A program made the position numbers and the translations under genes. A DNA stretch of 32,880 nucleotides, taken from the NCBI GenBank assembly GCA_022773585.1, contig JALEZZ010000081.1:1-32880 (forward strand). The letters are read 5' to 3'. The stretch comes from Selenomonas sp. Lineage in GTDB: Bacteria > Bacillota > Negativicutes > Selenomonadales > Selenomonadaceae. This document shows, one piece after another, positions 16,417-23,886 of the stretch. Under the pieces are notes generated by a model. The model saw nothing but the letters and a program-made list of their open reading frames with translations. It made no database searches and was not told where the DNA came from. Positions within the stretch are counted from its first letter, which is position 1. Every line of letters begins with the position of its first letter.

Positions 16417-17106
16417 TCAGATGGTCTTTCTCAGCGGCAAAGGAATGGCCGGAGCACCGTAACCACCGATGGCGCTCTGCAAGTCGCTGTATTTCTTCAA
16501 CATGTCGCTGAAATTCGTCCCCGTCTTTTCTGCCGAATCCCAAGACTGCGGCTTTGCCGCCGTGCCTGCATCCGTCGGCGTCGTCGCCACGCTCGCCGAG
16601 AAGTAATTTCCAGACTGCGGCGAATAGCCCATCACCTGCTCGACGGCGCGTGCCTGATAAGTCGGCAGGGAGGGCGTCTGCGCCGCCGTGTCCGTCGTCG
16701 GCTGCGCCTGCTGCGTCTGCGGCTTGCCATTCAAAAGCTGCTGCCCGTAATACTGCGCGGGAGAGAGCCCGCCGTGATAGGCGTTCTTCTGGACGTATTC
16801 CTGCATCGTCGGGATGCCCATGTACTGCCGGAAATTTTCTTCGCGCTGGAGTCCTTCGCCCGTGAGTGGCGTGATATTCGCATTGGCACCGCGCCGACGC
16901 GCTTCTTCGTCCCGCGCGTTCTTGAAATGGTCGAACGAACCGCGCAAAAGTTTGCCGAGCGCGAACCCTAGCATGGTCTGCCCGTCGGCCCTGTTCGCCA
17001 TCGCGAGCATCTGCACCATCTGATTGAACTTCTGCGCGTCCTGCTGCCTGCGGTCGGCGGTGACGTTGTTCGTTACGTATGGGTCGTTGAAATGTGATTC
17101 TGCCAT
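16417..17106 (-). CDS. Putative virion-associated protein (229 aa)
   Basis: This encodes a 229-residue protein with an N-terminal helical region rich in Gln, Met and Arg (residues 15-75) followed by a disordered Q/T/P/A-rich half. It has no membrane span and no known motif. GGAGG lies eight bases before the ATG at 17106, and it is separated from both neighbours by about 15 bp in a tightly packed operon. It probably belongs to the ejection or internal core set with the flanking genes. The family is not recognised. Confidence 0.7.
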   Translation of the reverse strand: MAESHFNDPYVTNNVTADRRQQDAQKFNQMVQMLAMANRADGQTMLGFALGKLLRGSFDHFKNARDEEARRRGANANITPLTGEGLQREENFRQYMGIPTMQEYVQKNAYHGGLSPAQYYGQQLLNGKPQTQQAQPTTDTAAQTPSLPTYQARAVEQVMGYSPQSGNYFSASVATTPTDAGTAAKPQSWDSAEKTGTNFSDMLKKYSDLQSAIGGYGAPAIPLPLRKTI

Positions 17107-17120
17107 TTGTCATCCCTCCT

Positions 17121-17606
17121 TCACGTCATTGGAAAATATCCGCCGATGGCTGATGCACCTTTGTTGAGCCAGTCAATCTTCGGCATGAGACTATTCGCCG
17201 CTGCCTGTGCCGCCGTACTCGTCCCAACCGCTGCGCCGCCCGCTTTGCCTGCGACTGCGTCCGCCGCTTTTCCAAGCGCTTTCCCGAGCCCGAAGCCGCC
17301 TGTCGCCATCGAGACGAGCCCGAGCATCTGCTGCTTTTTCTGTTCTTCCTGCGCCTGCTGTTGCTGTGCCTGCGCCTGCGTGCTCTGCATCGCCGCGTCG
17401 CGCTGTGCCGCAAGGTTGTTCTTTGCCGCCATCGCCTGCTGGAACGCGGCCTGCCCCTGCTGTGCCATCTGCCCCGCCGCCTGCGAGGCGTCCGTCATGC
17501 CGAGCAGTCCCTGCGTGGTGTTCTGCACCTGCGCGCCCTGCATCTGCCGCAAATATTCGTCCTCCGGCGAGTTGCCGAAGCTCAAAAATCCGTAATCATC
17601 GCCCAT
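17121..17606 (-). CDS. Putative ejection-type protein with glycine-rich amphipathic segment
   Basis: This encodes a 161-residue protein with Gln/Ala-rich helices (residues 35-95, including a run of repeated QA units) and a Gly/Ala-rich, moderately hydrophobic segment (about 96-140) that could insert in a membrane. Small proteins of this composition are typical of podovirus ejection sets, which form a conduit through the cell envelope; that role is inferred. ATG at 17606 follows AAAGGAGG by nine bases. Confidence 0.7.
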   Translation of the reverse strand: MGDDYGFLSFGNSPEDEYLRQMQGAQVQNTTQGLLGMTDASQAAGQMAQQGQAAFQQAMAAKNNLAAQRDAAMQSTQAQAQQQQAQEEQKKQQMLGLVSMATGGFGLGKALGKAADAVAGKAGGAAVGTSTAAQAAANSLMPKIDWLNKGASAIGGYFPMT

Positions 17607-17621
17607 ATCCTTCCGCCTCCT

Positions 17622-18482
17622 TTACAAAAGTCCGCCCATGAGCCCCGAGAGCAGCCCCCCGCCGCCGCTCGTGTGGCTCGTGCTCGTCGTCGTTCCCTTG
17701 CCTGCTGCCGCCGCGAGAGCGCTCGTCGTCGAGCCGTTGAGTCCGAGCGAGGCGTTCCAGAGATTGAGTGCCGGTTTCTGCGCCGCCTCCTGCGCGGACG
17801 CCGCCGTCGTGATCGGCTGCGTTGCCGAGTTGATGAGGTTGCCGTAGATGCCCGCGTTCGCGCTGTTCGCATTGAGCGTGTTCGCCATCTGCCGGTTCGC
17901 GAGCCCGCCGACGGTCTGGATGTTGTTCTGGTACTGCTGCGCGACCGTATCCGCCGCATTCTTCGAAATGTCGTTCATGGCCGTGCTCGTCACGGACGAA
18001 TTGAGCACGCCGCGATTTGCGAGGTTGTTCAGCTGCGTGCCCATCGTGTTCTGGAGCGTGCTGCGGATCGCGTTCTGCATGTTCGTCTGATACTGCGACG
18101 GCAGGATGCCGTTCTGCAGCTGCCCGAGCGTCGCATTCGCCTTGTTCGCCGCCGCCGTGTTCGATGGCGCGAGATTCGCGAGGTTCTGCTGGTTCTGCGA
18201 AATGAGCTGCTGTGCCTGATCATTGAGCTTGTTAAAATCGACCTGCACGGAACCGATGGAGTTCTCAAGAATTTTTCGTGCTGTGTCATTGAGCCAGAGG
18301 CTGTTCGGCGCGATAGCGTTCGCGTAGTCTGCCTGCGACTTCTGGAGCTGGAGCTCGTATTCTGTCGGCGTGTACGTGCTGTTATTCGTGACCGTCGTGC
18401 CGCCTTTGAAGCGGCAATGGCGGAAATATTTCTTCCTCAGTCCGTCCTCCATGGGACGGAGGTAGTTGTCATACGATACCAT
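17622..18482 (-). CDS. Putative tail-tip or internal core protein (286 aa)
   Basis: This encodes a 286-residue protein dominated by Asn, Gln, Ala, Ser and Thr in predicted helices (about 45-250), ending in a Gly-rich hydrophobic tail (GGGGLLSGLMGGLL). A similar composition is seen in phage internal core and tail-needle-like proteins. AAGGAGG lies six bases before the ATG at 18482. The genes on both sides share its low-complexity helical character, so the group 14728-18862 looks like one functional set. There is no family-level assignment. Confidence 0.7.
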   Translation of the reverse strand: MVSYDNYLRPMEDGLRKKYFRHCRFKGGTTVTNNSTYTPTEYELQLQKSQADYANAIAPNSLWLNDTARKILENSIGSVQVDFNKLNDQAQQLISQNQQNLANLAPSNTAAANKANATLGQLQNGILPSQYQTNMQNAIRSTLQNTMGTQLNNLANRGVLNSSVTSTAMNDISKNAADTVAQQYQNNIQTVGGLANRQMANTLNANSANAGIYGNLINSATQPITTAASAQEAAQKPALNLWNASLGLNGSTTSALAAAAGKGTTTSTSHTSGGGGLLSGLMGGLL

Positions 18483-18493
18483 GGTGCGCCTCC

Positions 18494-18862
18494 TTATCGC
18501 CGCTGAAGGATGGAAAGGGCGCTCTGCGTATTGTTGCCAGGAAGGATGCTCCCGCCGCCGCTGCCGCCCTGCGCCTGTTGCCCGTCCTGCTGCGCGGCCT
18601 GATGATTCTGCCCTTTCGTGCTGAGGCGGCTGAGCGTATCGAGACCCGCTGCCTCGTCGTCGCTCAGCCCGTAGGCCTGCCGGATGGCACCAAGCAGGCC
18701 GTCATAGCCCTGCGTGCGCTGGCCTGCGATGTCCGCCGCCATGCCCTGATCGGCCTTGTAGAGATTCTGGAAGACCGCGTTGCGCGCGGAATAGCTGTCT
18801 TGATTCGCCGCGTAATTGTCGAGCGACTTCTGAATGTCGCCTGGGATGCCTGTGTTAATCAC
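18494..18862 (-). CDS. Small virion-type protein (122 aa), GTG start
   Basis: This encodes a 122-residue protein: an N-terminal helical half (DIQKSLDNYAANQ and following) and a disordered Q/G/S-rich C-terminal half. I take GTG at 18862 as start because GGGAGG lies nine bases upstream and the previous gene ends at 18867; longer readings overlap that gene out of frame. The function is unknown. It is part of the virion/ejection gene set by position and composition. Confidence 0.68.
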   Translation of the reverse strand: MINTGIPGDIQKSLDNYAANQDSYSARNAVFQNLYKADQGMAADIAGQRTQGYDGLLGAIRQAYGLSDDEAAGLDTLSRLSTKGQNHQAAQQDGQQAQGGSGGGSILPGNNTQSALSILQRR

Positions 18863-18866
18863 GTCT

Positions 18867-19283
18867 TCACACCTCCCATGTGATGAAATACGCCTGCGTC
18901 CCGTCCTCATAGCGGAACGACGGTGAGCAGAGGCCCGTGCGGCCGTCCTTATCCTTGCAGAAATACCGCAAGAGCCCGCCGCCCGCGTCCTCCGTATGAT
19001 CGATATGATAGCCAAAGAGTCGGATGTACGCGCGGATGCCGCGACGGATGCACCACGTCCCGCAGACGCGGATGCCCGCCGCACGCGCCGCCGCACTCAC
19101 CTTCTCTTTCCAAAACCTGCCGTCGCCTGCGAGCTGGTTGATAATGAGGAACTTGCCACTCTGCCCGACTTCGCAAAAACCGTGCTCCGCGTCGTAGAAC
19201 AGCTCAAACCGCTCGTCCCGTTTGTATGGCTCCGGCGTCTTCTTGTTGTAGAGTGCCACCCACTCTGCAAAGGATTTTCCCAC
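18867..19283 (-). CDS. Conserved-looking phage protein of about 138 aa, possible GNAT-like fold
   Basis: This encodes a 138-residue globular protein that differs from its low-complexity neighbours. It has an aromatic-rich N-terminal half, AARAAGIRVCGTWC and a YHIDHTEDAGGG segment. The spacing of beta and helix elements loosely suggests an acetyltransferase-like (GNAT) fold, as some phage structural operons encode, but no acetyl-CoA binding motif is clear. Start chosen: GTG at 19283 with AAAGGA ten bases upstream; the frame remains open further upstream through the broken small gene. Confidence is moderate for the gene and low for function. Confidence 0.65.
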   Translation of the reverse strand: MGKSFAEWVALYNKKTPEPYKRDERFELFYDAEHGFCEVGQSGKFLIINQLAGDGRFWKEKVSAAARAAGIRVCGTWCIRRGIRAYIRLFGYHIDHTEDAGGGLLRYFCKDKDGRTGLCSPSFRYEDGTQAYFITWEV

Positions 19284-19300
19284 CCTGCACACGTCCTTTC

Positions 19301-19451
19301 TTAGTGCAGCGACTTCTCGCCGTAGTTCTCGATGACCCACGTCTTCACGTCCTCGCGAAGGTCTTCTGGGACCTCTGCGAGCGTGCGGCGGCCGTTTGCC
19401 ACGAGACGGCCATACAGACGGATTTTCAGTACGCGGATATTCGTTGCCATG
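19301..19451 (-). pseudogene. Frameshifted small gene resembling CD1375-family proteins
   Basis: ATG at 19451 has a perfect AAGGAGG seven bases upstream, but its own frame soon gives an implausible proline/arginine-rich product. Skipping one A in the AAA at codon 4 yields a sensible 49-residue product beginning MATNIRVLKIRLYGRLV and ending at TAA (19301-19303). It resembles the short CD1375-type proteins found beside tail-fibre genes of Firmicute phages. Either a one-base insertion broke the gene, or the base is a sequencing error, or a frameshift is used. Confidence 0.6.
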
Positions 19452-19462
19452 ATGTGTCCTCC

Positions 19463-19702
19463 TTATTTCTTCAGCGCGGCGACTTCTTCTTTGAGCGCCG
19501 CGAGTTCTGATTCGAGCGTTGCCACCGTTTCATCGGTCGACGCCTGCTGTTCCATGACCGTCGCCACGATGTCGCCCGTGTCCGAGACCGAGCTCGCGAC
19601 GTCGGCGATGAGCTCGCCGTTGTCGAGCCCCGTGCTCTTGACGGTGCGCTGTTCCTTGCGTGCGTTGCGCTTGATGGCGCTGCCGTGATTCTTGATGAAC
19701 AT
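19463..19702 (-). CDS. Small protein with C-terminal coiled coil
   Basis: This encodes a 79-residue protein: a basic N-terminal segment, a middle region rich in D/V/S, and a clear heptad-type coiled coil at about residues 55-79 (ATLESELAALKEEVAALKK). A trimeric or dimeric coiled coil next to fibre genes would suit a tail-fibre connector or chaperone, but the function is not known. AAAGGAGG lies six bases before the ATG at 19702. It follows the fibre-like gene by 12 bp and precedes the broken CD1375-like gene by 11 bp. Confidence 0.75.
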   Translation of the reverse strand: MFIKNHGSAIKRNARKEQRTVKSTGLDNGELIADVASSVSDTGDIVATVMEQQASTDETVATLESELAALKEEVAALKK

Positions 19703-19714
19703 GTGCTTCCTCCT

Positions 19715-21148
19715 TTACTCGTCAAAGACGCAGATGAGCGTGTCGAGCGCGAGCGGACGCGCCACCCACTCATACGTGACTTTGACCTCAGCCCCTTCTG
19801 CGGCCGTGACCGTCAGATAGTCCGTGTTCTCCTTGTACCGCCACTTCGCGTCTGCGGGTGACACCTGGATTTTGCCAACGCGCGCGTGATGCGCGAGTTT
19901 GTAGCTCACGGCCTTGCCCGTGCCCGTGCCGAGCGTGACGTCCGTCTCCTTGCCTTCGAGCTGGATCATCGTGACGCGCACCGTGCCCACCGAGCCCGTG
20001 GGGCTGTCGCCCTTGGCCTCGTAGTCAAACTGCTCTGAGATGAGTGTGTCATCCTTGCGGTCGGGGTAGCTGTTGTCATACGTCATATCGACCCACTTCT
20101 CCGGCTCCCAGTCGTAGATGTAATCGACCGTGACCGTCTGCCCCGCGCCTGCCGTGTACGTCACCTGCCCGTCCGTCGGCGAGTAGGAATACGTGTCGCG
20201 CTCCTGCTCCGTGCCGTCGAAATACAAATGGAAGCCGTGCGAGGCGAGCTTCGCGAGGTTCGCGAGCTTCACCGTGTGCTGCACGCCGTCGCCCGTGCCG
20301 AGCATTTCATCCTTCACCGTCTTCGGCGGATTGCGCAGTGCGATCTGCGCCGTGATCTTCGTGTCCGGCACCGTGTGATGCTTCACGACGAGATGCGCAC
20401 GTGCCATGACGTTGCCGAAGTCATACGTCTTCGTGATGCAGGCCGACGTGCCCTCCGTGAAGACCGCGACGTTGTCCGTGCGGCTGCGCACTTCGATGCT
20501 CGTCAGCGTCGCGAAGTCCGTGCCGACGTTCACGACGTTGAACGTCGCTCGGAACTTGATGGCCTTCGCCTTCGTCGCGTTCTCGCCGAGGTACGTCGTG
20601 TACTCCTGATACTCGCCCCAGTCGCCATTGTCATTCTGAATGGAGGCGTAGACCGTGACCGTGCCGCTGCCCGTCTCCTTCTTCGTCACAAGGATGTCGA
20701 GGATATCGACCGCCTGATTGCTGTTGAGCGTGATGGCCGGGTAGTCCTTCGTCTCCGTCAGTGAGAACGTGCCGGACTCGCCCTTGACCGTGACATGGTC
20801 GATCGTCGGCAGGTTGCCGTCGTCGTCTGACTCCATGGCCGCCGCGACGTCGATCGTCTTGCCCGTGAACGGCGTCATGCCGTCCTTCGGCACTGCATTG
20901 AGCTCCGCCGCCGTGTTGCCCTCCGTCATGACGGACGCCGCCGTGAGACTCTGTGTCGCGACGTCCGCCCACGCTTTCGCGCCTGCGTCGTACTTCTGCC
21001 AGTTGCCGCCGCTCTTTTTCACGACGTAGCGCGTCGCCGTGCCGTCGGGGCACGTCTCTTTCACTTCAAAGCCCGTCAGCGTCGGGATGTCCGACGTCGT
21101 GACGCGGTTCGCCGCCGTCGTCGTCATGAGCGCCTGTTTTGTTGCCAT
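19715..21148 (-). CDS. Putative tail fibre or appendage protein (477 aa)
   Basis: This encodes a 477-residue, beta-rich protein with many Thr, Val, Asp and Gly residues and evenly spaced strand-like segments, the composition of a phage tail appendage. Two related segments (GTGDGVQHTVKLANLAKLASH near residue 300 and GTGTGKAVSYKLAHHARVGK near 420) look like an internal repeat of a beta-sandwich unit. No enzymatic motif is seen. Start at 21148 (MATKQALM) has GGGGGA upstream and lies 13 bp after the reverse-transcriptase stop; the longer frame would overlap that gene. It may form a second fibre alongside the diversified protein. Confidence 0.72.
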   Translation of the reverse strand: MATKQALMTTTAANRVTTSDIPTLTGFEVKETCPDGTATRYVVKKSGGNWQKYDAGAKAWADVATQSLTAASVMTEGNTAAELNAVPKDGMTPFTGKTIDVAAAMESDDDGNLPTIDHVTVKGESGTFSLTETKDYPAITLNSNQAVDILDILVTKKETGSGTVTVYASIQNDNGDWGEYQEYTTYLGENATKAKAIKFRATFNVVNVGTDFATLTSIEVRSRTDNVAVFTEGTSACITKTYDFGNVMARAHLVVKHHTVPDTKITAQIALRNPPKTVKDEMLGTGDGVQHTVKLANLAKLASHGFHLYFDGTEQERDTYSYSPTDGQVTYTAGAGQTVTVDYIYDWEPEKWVDMTYDNSYPDRKDDTLISEQFDYEAKGDSPTGSVGTVRVTMIQLEGKETDVTLGTGTGKAVSYKLAHHARVGKIQVSPADAKWRYKENTDYLTVTAAEGAEVKVTYEWVARPLALDTLICVFDE

Positions 21149-21161
21149 AAATCTTCCCCCT

Positions 21162-22184
21162 TCATGTGGAATGATGTCTTGCCAGATGAATCGAGCCGAG
21201 CACCGACCGCAGCGTATCGTAGCTGTCCGCATGGCACGCATAGCCGCGGAACGATGCCACGCGCCGCGTCACGTCCGGCACGTCCACGCGCCATTCCGCA
21301 TAGAGCCTTTCATACCGTCGGAACCGCCGCCGCGCGGCCGTGACGTTGCGCTTGCGCATTTTGATATGCGTGACGTAGGTGCGGTAGCCTGCGAAATCCA
21401 CGCCTTGCTTCGCTGGCGCGAGCCGCGTGCGGTCGTTGAGATGCAGATGCAGACGCGCGAGGAATGGCTCGATGCGTCCGAGCATATCCAGCAGATACGG
21501 TTTCTCGCCGAACAGGATGAAGTCGTCCATGTATCTCACATACTGCTTGCAGCCGAGTTCGTCCTTGAGGAAGTGGTCGAGTTCGTTGAGATAGAGGTTT
21601 GCAAAGAGCTGACTCGTCATCGCGCCGATGGGAATGCCTTCGCCCGTCTCGTCGCTATGGTAGCTGTCGATGAGCGTATCGAGCAGGCCGAGCACGCGCC
21701 GGTCACGGATCGTGCGCCGCAGGAGCCGTTTCAGCGTCGCGTGATGGACGCTCTCGTAGTAGTGATGCACGTCGCATTGCAGATAGTACGCATGCGTCTC
21801 GCGCAGGTACGCTTGCACGCGCTTCACCGCGCGATGCGTGCCCTTGCCCGGCGTGATGGCGTAGCTGTCGAAGATGAACTTGTTTTCAAACAGCGGCATC
21901 AGCACATTGCAGATGGCGTGATGCACCACGCGGTCGTGAAACGTCGGTGCGCGGATGATGCGGCTCTTGACCTCTGTCTTTGCGAGGAACGTGTGATACG
22001 GCTCCGGCCGCCACGTCCCCGCCGCCAGCCGCTCGTGCAGGTCATGCAGGAACGCTTCGCGTTCATACGTCGCCGCGAGCACGTCCGGCTTCTTGCGCCT
22101 GCCGCGCTGCGCCTTGTGAAAGGCGTCATAGAGATTGTCGATGCTGACGATCTGATCGAATAAATGGTTATAGGTCTTTGGCAT
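21162..22184 (-). CDS. Diversity-generating retroelement reverse transcriptase
   Basis: This 340-residue reverse transcriptase makes a mutagenised cDNA from the template repeat RNA. The catalytic YMDD is at about residues 218-221 (QYVRYMDDFILFG), and the segment PIGAMTSQLFANLYLN (about 182-197) carries the GxxxSQ motif that marks DGR enzymes rather than group II intron or retron RTs. There is no maturase or endonuclease domain. It begins with ATG at 22184 after GAGG. The order variable protein - Avd - template repeat - RT on one strand is the same as in Bordetella phage BPP-1. Confidence is very high. Confidence 0.96.
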   Translation of the reverse strand: MPKTYNHLFDQIVSIDNLYDAFHKAQRGRRKKPDVLAATYEREAFLHDLHERLAAGTWRPEPYHTFLAKTEVKSRIIRAPTFHDRVVHHAICNVLMPLFENKFIFDSYAITPGKGTHRAVKRVQAYLRETHAYYLQCDVHHYYESVHHATLKRLLRRTIRDRRVLGLLDTLIDSYHSDETGEGIPIGAMTSQLFANLYLNELDHFLKDELGCKQYVRYMDDFILFGEKPYLLDMLGRIEPFLARLHLHLNDRTRLAPAKQGVDFAGYRTYVTHIKMRKRNVTAARRRFRRYERLYAEWRVDVPDVTRRVASFRGYACHADSYDTLRSVLGSIHLARHHST

Positions 22185-22350
22185 AATGCTTCTTTCCTCG
22201 GCGCCACGTTATGGTTTCCCGTACTGGCCGCGCCGCGTCGTTCGTCCATTCTCCGCGCTGCACGCACGGAAGGACAAGGACTTCAATTCTAACTCAGGTA
22301 CTGGATGGGCGACCGTAGCACGCCCAACTTCTGACCGTATTTCGTGAATC

Positions 22351-22456
<106 letters not shown>

Positions 22457-22478
22457 GAGCCCTTGCCCTGTGAAATAC

Positions 22479-22844
22479 TTATTTCGCTTTCTTCGCTACG
22501 AGCTTCGAAAGCCAGCTTCCCATGATCGCGCCGACTTCGTTGACGCTGTTCATCCACGTATCGAGCCGATGCGTGCTGATGTAGCCGCGCCGATACGACA
22601 GGCGGATGAGCGTGCGCAGGTACTCCAGCTCGATGTCGAGGTCTTCCAGCGTCGTCTTCTTGTAGTACCGCTTGCCCGCGCGGATGATGAGGTGCAGGAT
22701 GGCCTTCACCGCGCCGCGGATGTCCGCGCACAACTGGAAACGCTGGTGCTTCTCGTAGTTCGAGTGCATGAGAGCCGTCTCCGTGTAGTCGGCGAGGTCT
22801 TCTGCTTTCTGCAAAATCAAAAACTGCGTGATGTCTTTCTTCAT
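22479..22844 (-). CDS. avd: DGR accessory variability determinant (Avd)
   Basis: This encodes a 121-residue, mostly alpha-helical basic protein of the size and composition of Avd, the pentameric four-helix-bundle partner that binds the RT and template RNA. Features include the hydrophobic LILQKAEDLADYTETAL helix and a Lys/Arg-rich turn (RAGKRYYKKTTLEDLD). ATG at 22844 with GGA ten bases upstream is preferred over a TTG at 22895, which would translate the hairpin downstream of the variable repeat. It lies between the variable protein gene and the TR, the standard DGR position. Confidence 0.9.
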   Translation of the reverse strand: MKKDITQFLILQKAEDLADYTETALMHSNYEKHQRFQLCADIRGAVKAILHLIIRAGKRYYKKTTLEDLDIELEYLRTLIRLSYRRGYISTHRLDTWMNSVNEVGAIMGSWLSKLVAKKAK

Positions 22845-22871
22845 GGCTCGTACTTCCTTTCTAAAGCCATC

Positions 22872-22887
22872 GCGCACTCTCGTGCGC
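22872..22887 (-). other. Perfect GCGCAC-GAGA-GTGCGC hairpin downstream of the variable repeat
   Basis: This is a 6-bp perfect stem with a GAGA (GRNA-type) tetraloop, 27 bp after the variable protein stop and 42 bp after the end of VR-TR identity. In BPP-1 a hairpin with a GRNA tetraloop just downstream of the VR is required for efficient retrohoming. The spacing here is longer, so the equivalence is an inference. Confidence 0.65.
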
Positions 22888-22913
22888 TCTGGCAAGATAC
22901 ATGTTTACAGGTT

Positions 22914-23870
22914 TCAAGCAACAAAATGTGCGAGACGGAACCGCAACGGCCCGCGGTCGTAGTAGCCGTAGTAGCCCCAGACAGCCGAAGGCGAGCCATA
23001 GCCGGAATTGCTGCCGTCCGTCTCCTGTGAGATTGCAAACATCCCGTGGGCGTCGGCAGGGTCTTGCGTATACGGTCCGCGATAGCCTGTGAAGTAGCCC
23101 GTCTCCGTCACGCCATTGCGTGCGAGTCTCTGCCAGTCCGAGCAGGAGCCGTCGGTCTCGGTACTCGTGACGGCGTCTGCCACGAACACATCTCCGAGGT
23201 CGAAGTTGCTGCCCTTCGTCATGGCAAAACTCGTTGGCCAGCCATTGCCCGGGCACTTGAGTCCCGTATTGATGAGCATGGCGCTGCCGCTGCTGTCATA
23301 GAGATACATCTTGTCGCCGATATTGCCGAGGCCGGGGAGCCACGTCGGCGACTGTGGATTGCCTGCGGGCTGGTGGATGCCGCGATAGACGTAGTCCGTG
23401 CCGTCCTCCTGGAATGCAAAGCCCGTCGTGCCGTACTCGAACAGCATGAGGCGCGCCAAGAGATGCTGGCAGTAGATATCCCAGCAATGCCAGCCCTGCT
23501 GCTCGTCCGTGCCGCCGTCCACGTTGCGCTTCTGGCACGCGTCGATGGCCGTCTTGCGGTTGACCTGCTGCCAGTACGACGTCGTCTGCACGCTCGCTGG
23601 CTTCGTGTTGTCCTTTGCGTCCTTCGACGCCTCATAGCACGAGAGATCGAGCGCCGAGCACGTCTTGCCCGCATTCATGAACGCCGGGTGCACATGATAG
23701 CCCTCCTGCTTCTCCTTGCTCATGAAGTAAGCAGGCCGCCCCTTGTACGTGCCGCTCTCCAGCACGACATTCTTCACGTAGATGCGCGGGATGCGCACCA
23801 TCTTCTGCCCGTCCACTTCGACTTCATGGATGTCGCAGTACGGCCAGAGCGTTGTAAAATCAATCGCCAT
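22914..23870 (-). CDS. DGR variable protein, putative receptor-binding tail protein
   Basis: This encodes a 318-residue protein whose C-terminal 36 residues are encoded by the variable repeat. The body (LPGLGNIGDKMYLYDSSG, NFDLGDVFVADAV, GPYTQDPADAHGMFAIS) and the SAVWG...GPLRFRLA ending resemble C-type-lectin-fold DGR targets, in which the varied residues line the ligand-binding face. Varied residues are Y300-R306 (YYGYYDR), all derived from AAC codons. It lies directly after a fibre gene, so it probably sits at the fibre tip. ATG at 23870 is preceded by GGAAGG. Confidence 0.93.
   Translation of the reverse strand: MAIDFTTLWPYCDIHEVEVDGQKMVRIPRIYVKNVVLESGTYKGRPAYFMSKEKQEGYHVHPAFMNAGKTCSALDLSCYEASKDAKDNTKPASVQTTSYWQQVNRKTAIDACQKRNVDGGTDEQQGWHCWDIYCQHLLARLMLFEYGTTGFAFQEDGTDYVYRGIHQPAGNPQSPTWLPGLGNIGDKMYLYDSSGSAMLINTGLKCPGNGWPTSFAMTKGSNFDLGDVFVADAVTSTETDGSCSDWQRLARNGVTETGYFTGYRGPYTQDPADAHGMFAISQETDGSNSGYGSPSAVWGYYGYYDRGPLRFRLAHFVA
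22930..23023 (-). repeat. DGR variable repeat (VR)
   Basis: This is the homologue of the template repeat at the 3' end of the variable protein gene. Codons 22953-22973 (TAC TAC GGC TAC TAC GAC CGC) differ from AAC only at first or second positions, nine substitutions out of fourteen adenines, with every C retained. This is the signature of adenine-specific mutagenic retrohoming. The VR is 12 bp (four codons) shorter than the TR. Confidence 0.95.
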
Positions 23871-23886
23871 TTCTTTCCTTCCCTCC

